A DNA stretch of 5,817 nt. Origin: an uncultured Paracoccaceae bacterium (GTDB lineage Bacteria; Pseudomonadota; Alphaproteobacteria; Rhodobacterales; Rhodobacteraceae). The translations under genes were made by a program, and so were the position numbers. The notes under the pieces were generated by a model. It made no database searches and was not told the DNA's origin. It saw only the letters and a program-made list of their open reading frames with translations. Position 1 is the first letter of the stretch; the number at the start of each line of letters is the position of its first letter. The stretch lies in contig CAJXHQ010000224.1 of NCBI GenBank assembly GCA_913054485.1, forward strand, positions 1 through 5,817. The letters are read 5' to 3'. Shown here one piece after another: positions 1 through 5,166 of the stretch.

Positions 1-120
1 AAGGCAGGCCGCCAGCACAAGGGCCTGCAGCCAGCCGCCGCCCTGACCGCGCAGGCGGGACAGGACAAAAAAGTAGAAAAGCAGAATCGCCGAGAAGGCG
101 GGCAAAGGCAGAACAATCAT
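1..120 (-). CDS. N-terminus of a membrane protein, partial (runs off left edge)
   Basis: Reading the minus strand from an ATG at 120-118 gives 40 codons open to the window edge. The peptide begins MIVLPLPAFSAILLFYFFVL, a strongly hydrophobic stretch of about 18 residues. It then has SRLRGQGGG, a short basic/glycine linker, and WLQALVLAACL, the apparent start of a second hydrophobic segment. This looks like the first helix and loop of a multi-pass membrane protein, but too little is present to name a family. No good Shine-Dalgarno lies just upstream; a GGAGGG sits about 30 bases away, too far for this ATG. A TTG four codons upstream is an alternative start. An in-frame stop precedes that TTG, so the protein cannot extend much further. 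It is divergent from the hydrolase at 264 and shares the intervening region with it. Confidence 0.6.
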   Translation of the reverse strand, partial: MIVLPLPAFSAILLFYFFVLSRLRGQGGGWLQALVLAACL

Positions 121-137
121 CTCAGGACACAATCAGC

Positions 138-159
138 TTGCGGACAATTCCCTCCGCAA
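138..159. repeat. Short 7-bp inverted repeat upstream of the left membrane gene
   Basis: TTGCGGA at 138-144 pairs perfectly with TCCGCAA at 153-159 around an 8-base loop. It falls in the putative leader of the minus-strand gene starting at 120, and in minus-strand RNA the GGAGGG at 149-154 would be partly in the loop and partly in the stem. It could be a minor hairpin or chance; a 7-bp repeat alone is weak evidence. Confidence 0.3.
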
Positions 160-161
160 TA

Positions 162-204
162 GTCCCAAAACCGGTTCTGCGCGACCTGAAACCGGTTTTG
201 GGAC
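162..204. promoter_or_regulatory. Perfect 15-bp inverted repeat carrying two AACCGGTT palindromes; candidate operator
   Basis: GTCCCAAAACCGGTT at 162-176 and its exact reverse complement AACCGGTTTTGGGAC at 190-204 flank a 13-base spacer. Each arm also contains a self-palindromic AACCGGTT (169-176 and 190-197). Their centres are 21 bp apart, two helical turns, so two bound dimers would sit on the same DNA face. The element lies between divergent genes (starts at 120 and 264), where an operator could control both. Palindromes with a central CG of the AAACCGGTTT type are typical of LacI-family operators; that assignment is inference, since no LacI gene is in the window. A stem-loop in RNA is an alternative. 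Confidence 0.5.
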
Positions 205-263
205 GCGACTGCCTTCGCTCCGGCACATCTGAGCAGAGCAAAACACGAGAAACGGAGACCCCC

Positions 264-1283
264 ATGTTCAGATTTGCCGCGGCTCTTGCCGCAACCCTTC
301 TCCCCGCCCTGGCCGCCGCCGGAACACCCGGAGTGGCCACCCGCTCCGTCCACGCGCCGCACCATGGGCGCGCCATGCAAATGACGGTCTGGTACCCCGC
401 AGCACCAGCCAGCGGCACCCCGGTCACCTTCGCTGACAACCCAGTATACCTGGGCCACGATGCCTTGCAGGATGCCGATCCCCTGCCGGGGAGCCGCCCG
501 GTTGTCCTGCTGTCGCACGGGCTGGGCGGATTGGCATTCTCGGTAGGCTGGCTTGCCCAGGGCCTGGCCCGGGAAGGTGCTGTGGTGATCGCCCCGAACC
601 ACCCGAACAGCAGTTTCTTCGACTTTGACATGCAGGCCGGAATGAACCACTGGACCCGGACCCAGGACATGCAAACCGCCCTGGACGCGCTGACACTGGA
701 CGCGCAACTCGGCCCGGTGCTGGACCTCGAACGGGTTTACGCGGCCGGCTTTTCCTACGGCGGCTGGACGGCTCTGTCGCTGGGTGGCCTGCGCGGCCAT
801 GCCGGGTGGTTCCGCGATTATTGTGCTGCGGCGCTGCCGGTGTCCAGCCATTGCCAGGACCTGCTGCGCGCCGGAGTTGATCTGACGGACGTTGATGCGG
901 AAATGTGGCAAGCGTCCCACCGCGATCCCCGCATTAAGGCGGTGGCAGCCATCGACCCGGGCCTCATCCATGGTATTCCGGAAGACTTCGCCGCCGGGCT
1001 GACCGTCCCTGCCCTGCTGGCAGCTCTGGGTTCCGGGGACGACCGCTTGCTTGCCACCGATTTCGATGCCAGCGGCTTTGCGGCAATGGACCCGGATGCC
1101 GGGATCCTGCGCATCGCGCCTGCCAGCCATTTCACCGCCCTGCCGCTCTGCAAGCCGGCAGGGGCCGCCATTCTGAAGGAGGAGCAGGATGATCCGGTCT
1201 GCACCGACCCGGAAGGCACCGTCAGGGCAGAGGTGCACCGGCAGCTGACACAGGCAATCGCGCGCCACTTCAGCCTGGAATAG
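264..1283 (+). CDS. Exported alpha/beta hydrolase, dienelactone-hydrolase/PAF-acetylhydrolase-like
   Basis: This 339-residue protein starts at the ATG preceded by GGAGA at 254-258 (5-base spacing). The frame stays open upstream to a TTG at 138, but only the 264 start gives a signal peptide: MFRF, a hydrophobic run, then ALAAA with likely cleavage near residue 19. An N-terminal beta region (TVWYPAAPASG, about 41-51) precedes an oxyanion-type HGLGG at 85-89. The nucleophile elbow G-F-S-Y-G puts the catalytic serine at 164. GSGDD at 256-260 (or D231 in IDPG) may supply the acid, and H289 in ASHFT is the likely catalytic histidine. Length and order match COG4188-type predicted dienelactone hydrolases, which resemble platelet-activating-factor acetylhydrolases. 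It therefore probably hydrolyses an ester or lactone in the periplasm; the substrate is unknown. Cysteines 187/197 and 296/313 could form disulfides, consistent with export. It appears monocistronic, with a convergent neighbour downstream. Confidence 0.87.
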   Translation: MFRFAAALAATLLPALAAAGTPGVATRSVHAPHHGRAMQMTVWYPAAPASGTPVTFADNPVYLGHDALQDADPLPGSRPVVLLSHGLGGLAFSVGWLAQGLAREGAVVIAPNHPNSSFFDFDMQAGMNHWTRTQDMQTALDALTLDAQLGPVLDLERVYAAGFSYGGWTALSLGGLRGHAGWFRDYCAAALPVSSHCQDLLRAGVDLTDVDAEMWQASHRDPRIKAVAAIDPGLIHGIPEDFAAGLTVPALLAALGSGDDRLLATDFDASGFAAMDPDAGILRIAPASHFTALPLCKPAGAAILKEEQDDPVCTDPEGTVRAEVHRQLTQAIARHFSLE

Positions 1284-1300
1284 CGGAGCCGGTCCCGCAA

Positions 1301-1370
1301 AAGGATTTTAAGAAAAATCCTTGCCAAGAGCCTTATTTAAGGCTCTTGCGCCGCGCCGCAGGCGCGGCGC
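1301..1370. terminator. Three abutting hairpins in a convergent gap, probable bidirectional terminator or intergenic repeat
   Basis: Three perfect stems lie end to end. AAGGATTTT (1301-1309) pairs with AAAATCCTT (1314-1322) around a 4-base loop. CAAGAGCCTT (1325-1334) pairs with AAGGCTCTTG (1339-1348) around ATTT. GCGCCGCGCC (1348-1357) pairs with GGCGCGGCGC (1361-1370) around GCA. They start 18 bases after the hydrolase stop (1283) and lie before the end of the convergent transporter gene (1437). None has a strong U-tract on the plus strand. Read from the minus strand, the first stem is followed by a short run of T. Termination of both genes is the simplest role; membership of a dispersed repeat family is also possible. 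Confidence 0.55.
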
Positions 1371-1401
1371 CCGGCCCAACCGCAAGGGTGTTGCACGCGG
1401 A

Positions 1402-1415
1402 GGGGAGCGCTCCCC
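1402..1415. repeat. 14-bp perfect palindrome GGGGAGCGCTCCCC
   Basis: This uninterrupted palindrome lies 22 bases beyond the stop of the convergent transporter gene and 32 bases after the three-hairpin array. AGGGT at 1385-1389 and ACCCT at 1421-1425 frame it as a possible outer stem. It may add to termination of the minus-strand operon, or be part of the same intergenic repeat unit. With no unpaired loop, it needs to open at its centre to form an RNA hairpin. Confidence 0.4.
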
Positions 1416-1436
1416 GTATTACCCTGCCCTTCCGGA

Positions 1437-2339
1437 TCAGACCCGGCGGCGCAAGGCCGGCGCATCCCCCTCCAGCAGCATAGCCAGCGCCAGCACCGTC
1501 AGCGCAATCCCCGGCAGCATCATCTGCGGCGGTGCCGCGCGGCCAAGGGCAATCTCCCACAGGATCACCCAGCTGGGGGTGAGATAAGTATAGGCCATCA
1601 CCTTTGCCGACGGCAGGTGCAGCGTCGCATATTGCAAGAGCACAAAGGTCGCCGCCGACGCAAAGAGCGCCAGATAGACAAGCCCGATCCAGACCACAGC
1701 CGGAAGCGCGGCCCAGTCCGTGGCAATGATATCCGGCCAGCCCCAGAGCAGCAGGATCGCGCCGCCCGCAAGCAGCATGCCGAAGGTGAAAGCCACCGCA
1801 GGCTCGCCCCGGTTCAGCCGCGCCACCATTGGCGTGTAGATGGCATGGGCAAGGCAGCCCCAGAAATAGATCACCTCGCCGCCGCCGATGCGGAAGCCCA
1901 GCAACGCCCCCAGATCAGCCCGGAAGATCACCCAGACCGCCCCGGCCGCGCCGATCATCAGTGCGAGCGCCATCCGCACCGTCATTTTCTGACGCAGCAG
2001 CAGCCAGCCGAAAACCCCGCTCATCACCGGCGTCAGGGTAAAGACAGCCGCCGCAGAGACCGGTTCTGCCGTCTGCAGCCCATAGAACATCAGGACAAAA
2101 TACACCGCGAAAAGCCCGCCCAGCACCAAGAACCGCCAGGGCGCGCGGAAATAGCCCCGCTGCAGCCTGCCGCCCGCCACCGCCAGCGCACCGATCACCG
2201 CCCCCGCCAGCGCAAACCGCGCCGCCATCAGCGCTTCAGGAGCCACCTCATTGGCCACCATCACGCCCAGCGAGAAAGATCCCGCCACCAGGGCCGAGAA
2301 CATCAGCATAGCAAGGTGGCCGCGCAGGGCAGGGTTCAC
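1437..2339 (-). CDS. EamA/DMT-superfamily transporter
   Basis: The 300-residue product reads MNPALRGHLAMLMF from a GTG at 2339-2337. That GTG overlaps the stop of the upstream regulator gene as GTGA, a typical translational-coupling junction, with AAGGG about nine bases upstream. The frame extends upstream to an ATG at 2444, but this lies wholly inside the regulator gene and would add a polar, proline-rich leader foreign to the family. The protein is almost entirely hydrophobic, with about ten predicted helices arranged as two EamA repeats (roughly residues 8-138 and 160-288). Family-typical features include ARFALAG after helix 2, the GLQTAEPVSAAAVFTLTPV stretch closing the first repeat, and ATLHLPSAKVMAYTYLTP in the second. 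Members export amino acids, metabolites or drugs across the inner membrane; the substrate cannot be read from sequence. Coupling to a LysR regulator suggests a regulated exporter. The C-terminus is short and basic (LRRRV). Confidence 0.88.
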   Translation of the reverse strand: MNPALRGHLAMLMFSALVAGSFSLGVMVANEVAPEALMAARFALAGAVIGALAVAGGRLQRGYFRAPWRFLVLGGLFAVYFVLMFYGLQTAEPVSAAAVFTLTPVMSGVFGWLLLRQKMTVRMALALMIGAAGAVWVIFRADLGALLGFRIGGGEVIYFWGCLAHAIYTPMVARLNRGEPAVAFTFGMLLAGGAILLLWGWPDIIATDWAALPAVVWIGLVYLALFASAATFVLLQYATLHLPSAKVMAYTYLTPSWVILWEIALGRAAPPQMMLPGIALTVLALAMLLEGDAPALRRRV

Positions 2340-3214
2340 AGCGACCAGCCCTTGGACCGGTCCTTCAGGAAACCGAGGAAGCTCTGCCCCTGGGTGGTCC
2401 GGTGCAGATCCACCTGGGTGACCAGCCACAGAGGCCCTTCCCATTCGGGCAGCGGCTCCATCATCTGCACCAGGCTGTCATGCCGCGCAGCCTCCCAGAC
2501 CGACATGAAGCCAATGCCTGCCCCCGCCAGCACCGCCTCATAGAGGGAGAAGCCTTCCGAACCGCGGAAGGTGATCGCCTCGGCCGGAGCCTGCTCGCGC
2601 AGCCAGATCGAAAACGGCGCCCGGCTGCTGTCGCCATCGGCACTGACAAACCGGTGGTTGGGGAAATCCTCGATCCCCTTCAGCGGCCCGTGTTTCTCCA
2701 CATAGCTTTTGGTCGCATACAATCCGATGCGCTGGCGCACGAAGGGCTGCACCACGTTGTCGGGCTGCTCCGGCGCATTGCCCGCGCGGATTGCCACATG
2801 CGCCTCGCCATATTCCAGCCGGAACAGCCGCTCGCCGGTCAGGAAGCGCAGGATCAGCCCCGGATGCATGTCCTGAAACTCCTTCAGTACCGGCACCAGC
2901 AGCGGCGCCAGAGAGGCCAGCGAGGTCACCACCAGCTCGCCCGAAACATCGTCTCCCTGGCCTTTCAGGCGGCCGACCAGCTGGCCGAACTGATCATCCG
3001 TGGCCTGGGCGACCCGCAGCAGATCCTGCCCGGCCTCGGTCGGCGTGTAGCCGCGGGCGTGGCGCTGGAAGAGCTTCACTCCCAGCCGCCCCTCAATTGC
3101 GTCGACATGACGGATCACGGTGGCATGATGCACACCCAGCACCTCTGCTGCACCGCTGACCGTGCCCATGCGCGCCACTTGGTAGGCCGTTCGCACCTCG
3201 TCCCAATTTTCCAT
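2336..3214 (-). CDS. LysR-family transcriptional regulator
   Basis: The 292-residue protein begins MENWDEVRTAYQVARMGTVS at an ATG preceded by a perfect GGAGG (3221-3225, 6-base spacing). The frame stays open to an ATG at 3259, but that start lacks a comparable ribosome site and adds residues not expected in the family. Residues about 3-60 form the winged helix-turn-helix: GAAEVLGVHHATVIRHVDAI is the helix-turn-helix core and LGVKLFQRHARGYTPTEAG the wing. After a linker helix (about 60-90), residues about 90-285 make the periplasmic-binding-protein-like effector domain. It contains LVVTSLASLAPLLVP and the late segment EAVLAGAGIGFMSVWEA. It acts in the cytoplasm as a DNA-binding tetramer, as known for the family. 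It is divergent from an azoreductase gene and directly upstream of, and overlapping, an EamA transporter gene, so it probably controls one or both. The effector is unknown. Confidence 0.92.
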   Translation of the reverse strand: MENWDEVRTAYQVARMGTVSGAAEVLGVHHATVIRHVDAIEGRLGVKLFQRHARGYTPTEAGQDLLRVAQATDDQFGQLVGRLKGQGDDVSGELVVTSLASLAPLLVPVLKEFQDMHPGLILRFLTGERLFRLEYGEAHVAIRAGNAPEQPDNVVQPFVRQRIGLYATKSYVEKHGPLKGIEDFPNHRFVSADGDSSRAPFSIWLREQAPAEAITFRGSEGFSLYEAVLAGAGIGFMSVWEAARHDSLVQMMEPLPEWEGPLWLVTQVDLHRTTQGQSFLGFLKDRSKGWSL

Positions 3215-3220
3215 ACCCGT

Positions 3221-3225
3221 CCTCC
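3221..3225 (-). promoter_or_regulatory. Strong Shine-Dalgarno GGAGG that fixes the LysR start
   Basis: On the minus strand GGAGG stands six bases before the ATG at 3214. It decides the start in favour of MENWDEV over the longer frame beginning at 3259. Confidence 0.8.
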
Positions 3226-3245
3226 GGAATGCCATTTGACCCTGC

Positions 3246-3295
3246 GCAAATTCGCACATCTCATGTTGATTTACACGTGTTGAGTTCGAATTTGC
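3246..3295. promoter_or_regulatory. Approximately 50-bp dyad in the LysR/azoreductase divergent region; candidate LysR binding site
   Basis: GCAAATTCG (3246-3254) and its exact complement CGAATTTGC (3287-3295) are centred at 3270.5. The inner CATGT (3262-3266) and ACGTG (3275-3279) share that centre with one mismatch. By hand alignment 16 of 25 positions match across the whole dyad. It lies 31 bases from the regulator start and 55 bases from the azoreductase start, where LysR proteins usually bind. An ACACGTGT palindrome (3273-3280) and a repeated TGTTGA (3264-3269, 3278-3283) lie inside. A canonical T-N11-A box is not exact here. TTGAGT at 3280-3285 is a possible -35 for the azoreductase, with no convincing -10, as is common for activator-dependent promoters. 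Confidence 0.5.
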
Positions 3296-3350
3296 AATAT
3301 CCCATTTCTATTCCAGCACCACAATACTGAAGCAAGCAAAGGACGCCCCC

Positions 3351-3923
3351 ATGACCATTCTGCACATTGACTCCTCCGCCCGCATCAAAGGCTCCGTCAC
3401 CCGCGATCTCTCCGCGCAGATCGTCGCCAAGCTCGGCGGCGACGTAATCCGCCGCGATCTGGCCGCGCCGCTGCCGGTTGTCAGCGAGACCTGGATCGGT
3501 GCCAACTTCACCCCCGCGGATCAGCGCTCCGAAACCCAGACCGCCGAACTGGCCCTTTCCGACGAGCTGATCGGAGAACTGAAACAGGCAGACACCATTG
3601 TGATCGGCGTGCCGGTCTACAACTTTTCCGTGCCCGCGAACCTGAAGGCCTGGGTGGACCTTGTGGCCCGTGCCGGTGTCACCTTTGCCTATAGCGAATC
3701 CGGCCCCAAAGGCCTGCTGAACGGCAAGCGCGCCGTGCTGGCCGTGGCCTCCGGCGGCGTGCCGGTCGGCTCTGAATACGACTTCGCCACCGGCTATATG
3801 CGCCATGTTCTGGGCTTCATCGGCATCACCGAGGTTGAAATCGTGGCCGCCGCCAGCATGGCCCTGGATGCAGAGGCTGCCTTGGCAAACGCCCGTGACG
3901 CTATCGAAAAATTGGTGGCATAA
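3351..3923 (+). CDS. azoR: FMN-dependent NADH-azoreductase / quinone reductase (AzoR family)
   Basis: The 190-residue flavodoxin-fold protein has the normal family length. An AAAGGA ribosome site (3338-3343) lies seven bases before the ATG. The N-terminal MTILHIDSSARIKGSVTRDL carries the FMN-phosphate loop (serines around 8-15). PVYNFSVPANLKAWVD at 88-103 matches the family's PMYNF...P..LK.W.D FMN-binding signature, and ASGG at 133-136 is the second flavin-contacting loop. These cytosolic homodimers use NAD(P)H to reduce azo bonds and, probably more relevant physiologically, quinones by two-electron transfer, which limits redox cycling and electrophile stress. Divergence from a LysR gene across a dyad suggests induction by an electrophile or quinone-like effector. 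A small membrane-protein gene starts 40 bases downstream on the same strand and may be co-transcribed. Quinone versus azo preference cannot be decided from sequence. Confidence 0.92.
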   Translation: MTILHIDSSARIKGSVTRDLSAQIVAKLGGDVIRRDLAAPLPVVSETWIGANFTPADQRSETQTAELALSDELIGELKQADTIVIGVPVYNFSVPANLKAWVDLVARAGVTFAYSESGPKGLLNGKRAVLAVASGGVPVGSEYDFATGYMRHVLGFIGITEVEIVAAASMALDAEAALANARDAIEKLVA

Positions 3924-3939
3924 GCACCTTGACACAAAT

Positions 3940-3963
3940 CCGGTCAAGCGGCAGCTTGGCCGG
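3940..3963 (+). other. 10-bp hairpin abutting the start codon of the next gene
   Basis: CCGGTCAAGC (3940-3949) pairs with GCTTGGCCGG (3954-3963) around GGCA, with one U-G wobble. The last stem base is adjacent to the ATG at 3964. It lies 17 bases after the azoreductase stop. No U-tract follows, so it is not a classic intrinsic terminator. It could act as an attenuator, or as a block on initiation of the downstream gene in a read-through transcript. A perfect -35 hexamer TTGACA precedes it at 3929-3934. Confidence 0.5.
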
Positions 3964-4500
3964 ATGAATTTAACGACCGACACGTTTAACCGCTTAGAGA
4001 TTTCCGCCCCGCCCAGCGGATTTGCCAGCCCGGTGGCCTCCGCCGCAATCCTCTGCGGCGCGGCAGTGCTGAAGATCGTCACTCAGGCCGCCAGCCCCCT
4101 GCCTGCCCCCTGGACGCATTGGGCCTTCCTGGTGCTCTTCGCCGCCGGCATTGCGCTCAACCTTCGCGAGACTTTGATCCGTTACCGCCGCCGGGACTGG
4201 GCGCTGATCCTGGACCGCCGGGCGGGCCGTGCCACCTTTATCCGCGTCCGCCCTGTCCGCGTCCGCCCGAAAACAATCCCGCTGTCCGACATCCTATCGA
4301 TGGAGCTGCAGGCCGGCGGCCAGACCGGCGCAGAGTTCCGCTTTCAGCCTCGTTTCGCATTGAAAGGCGGCCGCTCCTGGCATGTGCCCGACCTCTGGGG
4401 CGACCGTGCCCGCATCCCCGAAACCGTGGAAGCCGTGAACCGCTGGCTGCAGGCTGCGCCGTCCGAAGCGGAGAACTGGCCGGACCTGAAATCCGCCTGA
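3964..4500 (+). CDS. Hypothetical small membrane protein with two helices and a basic beta-rich tail
   Basis: I do not recognise the family. The chosen ATG gives 178 residues (MNLTTDTFNRLEISAPPSGF...). Longer in-frame starts would run through the azoreductase gene and add non-native sequence. Residues about 19-42 and 50-68 are hydrophobic and likely form two transmembrane helices joined by a proline-rich turn (SPLPAPW). After the second helix come RETLIRYRRRDW and a predicted beta-rich cytosolic domain (about 78-138) with alternating segments such as ALILDRRAGRATFIRV, TIPLSDILSMEL and EFRFQPRFAL. An amphipathic helix (about 150-164) and an acidic tail follow. This helix-hairpin plus beta-domain plan resembles bacterial PH-like membrane proteins, but that is structural guesswork. 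No usable Shine-Dalgarno is visible; a hairpin occupies the 24 bases before the start. It may be transcribed with the azoreductase. Confidence 0.7.
   Translation: MNLTTDTFNRLEISAPPSGFASPVASAAILCGAAVLKIVTQAASPLPAPWTHWAFLVLFAAGIALNLRETLIRYRRRDWALILDRRAGRATFIRVRPVRVRPKTIPLSDILSMELQAGGQTGAEFRFQPRFALKGGRSWHVPDLWGDRARIPETVEAVNRWLQAAPSEAENWPDLKSA
4241..4268 (+). repeat. In-frame 15-base tandem duplication (RVRPVRVRP)
   Basis: TCCGCGTCCGCCC occurs at 4241-4253 and again, identically, at 4256-4268, a period of 15 bases. It encodes IRVRP-VRVRP in the basic beta-rich part of the hypothetical membrane protein. Because the period is five codons the frame is kept. The identity of the copies suggests a fairly recent slippage event, though high GC makes such repeats more likely. 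Confidence 0.7.
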
Positions 4501-4522
4501 CCCATTCATCTTTCCCGAAATA

Positions 4523-4565
4523 CTCCGGGGGAGCCTCCCGCAGGGGAGGCGGGGGCAGCGCCCCC
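4523..4565. terminator. GC-hairpin terminator region between convergent genes
   Basis: Between the stops at 4500 and 4573 lie CTCC/GGAG (4523-4526/4530-4533), GCCTCCC/GGGAGGC (4533-4539/4544-4550, loop GCAG) and GGGGGC/GCCCCC (4551-4556/4560-4565, loop AGC). A CCCGAAATACTCCGGGG string introduces them. From memory, this wording followed by GC stems recurs after genes in Rhodobacteraceae. They probably terminate transcription from both sides, although U-tracts are minimal. Confidence 0.6.
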
Positions 4566-4572
4566 TTCTGCA

Positions 4573-5103
4573 TCACCCCAGCCAGTGCGGCGAAACGCCT
4601 ATGCGGTCAAAAAACGCCAGCAGGCCGGCGCGCGGCATCGCTATGGTGCGGTCATTGACCAGCGGGTGCATATAGATCACATCCGCCTCCTGCGCGGCGG
4701 CATCCATATGGAATATAACGCCTTTTTCCGCGCCGTTCACCATCGCCAGAGGGCTCACCGCGCCGGGGCGGATGCCGAGGTTTTCCAGCACGCGGTCCGC
4801 CGATCCAAACGACAGGTTCCCCACTCCCAGCGCCTTGCCCAGCGCCTTCAGGTCGATCTCGCGGTCCTGCTCCAGGCTGACCAGGTAGTTCCGCTTCTTG
4901 CGGTCGCGCAGATAGAGGTTCTTCAGCCGCAGCGCTTTCTCGCCCGGCACGGCCATTTGCGCCTCCACCGATTTGGCCTCCTCCACCGTGCGCAGCGGCA
5001 CATGGTCGTGCAGCACGTATTCCAGCCCCCAATCGTCCAGCTGCGCCAGCAGCGCATCGGAAGAGGTGGGCAGGCTGTCCTGATAGGCGGAAGAGGCGTC
5101 CAT
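4573..5103 (-). CDS. Prolyl-tRNA editing protein (ProXp-ala/PrdX, YbaK-like Ala-tRNA(Pro) deacylase)
   Basis: The 176-residue protein starts at an ATG with GGAG (5112-5115) eight bases upstream. It is a single YbaK/ProRS-associated editing domain, close to the usual 160-170 residues. After a short leader, LLAQLDDWGLEYVLHDHVPLRTVEEA opens the fold. K61 in LRLKNLYLRDRKKRNYLVSL is the conserved lysine of this family. GIRPGAVSPLA (110-120) is the characteristic GxxPGxVSP loop, and MHPLVNDRTIAM (145-156) contains the conserved late histidine. Such enzymes act in the cytosol to hydrolyse alanine mistakenly attached to tRNA(Pro). Alphaproteobacteria typically need a free-standing version because their prolyl-tRNA synthetase has a reduced insertion domain; that is family knowledge, not seen here. 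The gene appears monocistronic, convergent with the membrane-protein gene and divergent from the pentapeptide-repeat gene. No clear promoter was identified upstream. Confidence 0.9.
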   Translation of the reverse strand: MDASSAYQDSLPTSSDALLAQLDDWGLEYVLHDHVPLRTVEEAKSVEAQMAVPGEKALRLKNLYLRDRKKRNYLVSLEQDREIDLKALGKALGVGNLSFGSADRVLENLGIRPGAVSPLAMVNGAEKGVIFHMDAAAQEADVIYMHPLVNDRTIAMPRAGLLAFFDRIGVSPHWLG

Positions 5104-5166
5104 GGGAATTGCTCCGGATCTAAGGCGTCAAAACCCGCGCAGATCACGCCGCTGCACCGGAAATTG

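Noticed and set aside
162..204. Inverted repeat as the end of an insertion sequence or a MITE
   Set aside because: The arms are close together with a 13-base spacer, there is no target-site duplication and no transposase nearby; an operator between divergent genes explains it better.
117..1268. Long minus-strand open frame (383 codons) opposite the hydrolase gene
   Set aside because: It lies antisense to a well-supported gene with a catalytic motif and signal peptide; its product is glutamine/arginine/glycine-rich with no domain. Long antisense frames are expected in GC-rich DNA.
1301..1415. Possible CRISPR array or tRNA in the structured gap
   Set aside because: The palindromes differ from one another and do not repeat at a fixed period, and no cloverleaf with a TTC-type arm or CCA end can be drawn.
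1321..1587. Plus-strand open frame of 88 codons beginning in the hairpin array
   Set aside because: Its first part translates inverted repeats and its second part is antisense to the transporter; no ribosome site or motif supports it.
1617..2543. Plus-strand open frame (308 codons) opposite the transporter and regulator
   Set aside because: The product is a low-complexity H/R/Q/P-rich shadow of hydrophobic codons on the other strand, crosses a gene boundary and has no ribosome site.
2402..3283. Plus-strand open frame (293 codons) opposite the LysR gene
   Set aside because: It is antisense to a clear LysR gene, its product is compositionally biased, and it has no recognisable motif.
3261..4082. 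Minus-strand open frame (273 codons) spanning azoR, the gap and the next gene
   Set aside because: It crosses three separate plus-strand elements; the glycine/histidine-rich product is what the azoreductase codons give on the opposite strand.
4119..4658. Plus-strand open frame overlapping the small membrane protein, the terminator and the editing gene
   Set aside because: It reads through GC hairpins and into the antisense of another gene; the P/R-rich product has no domain.
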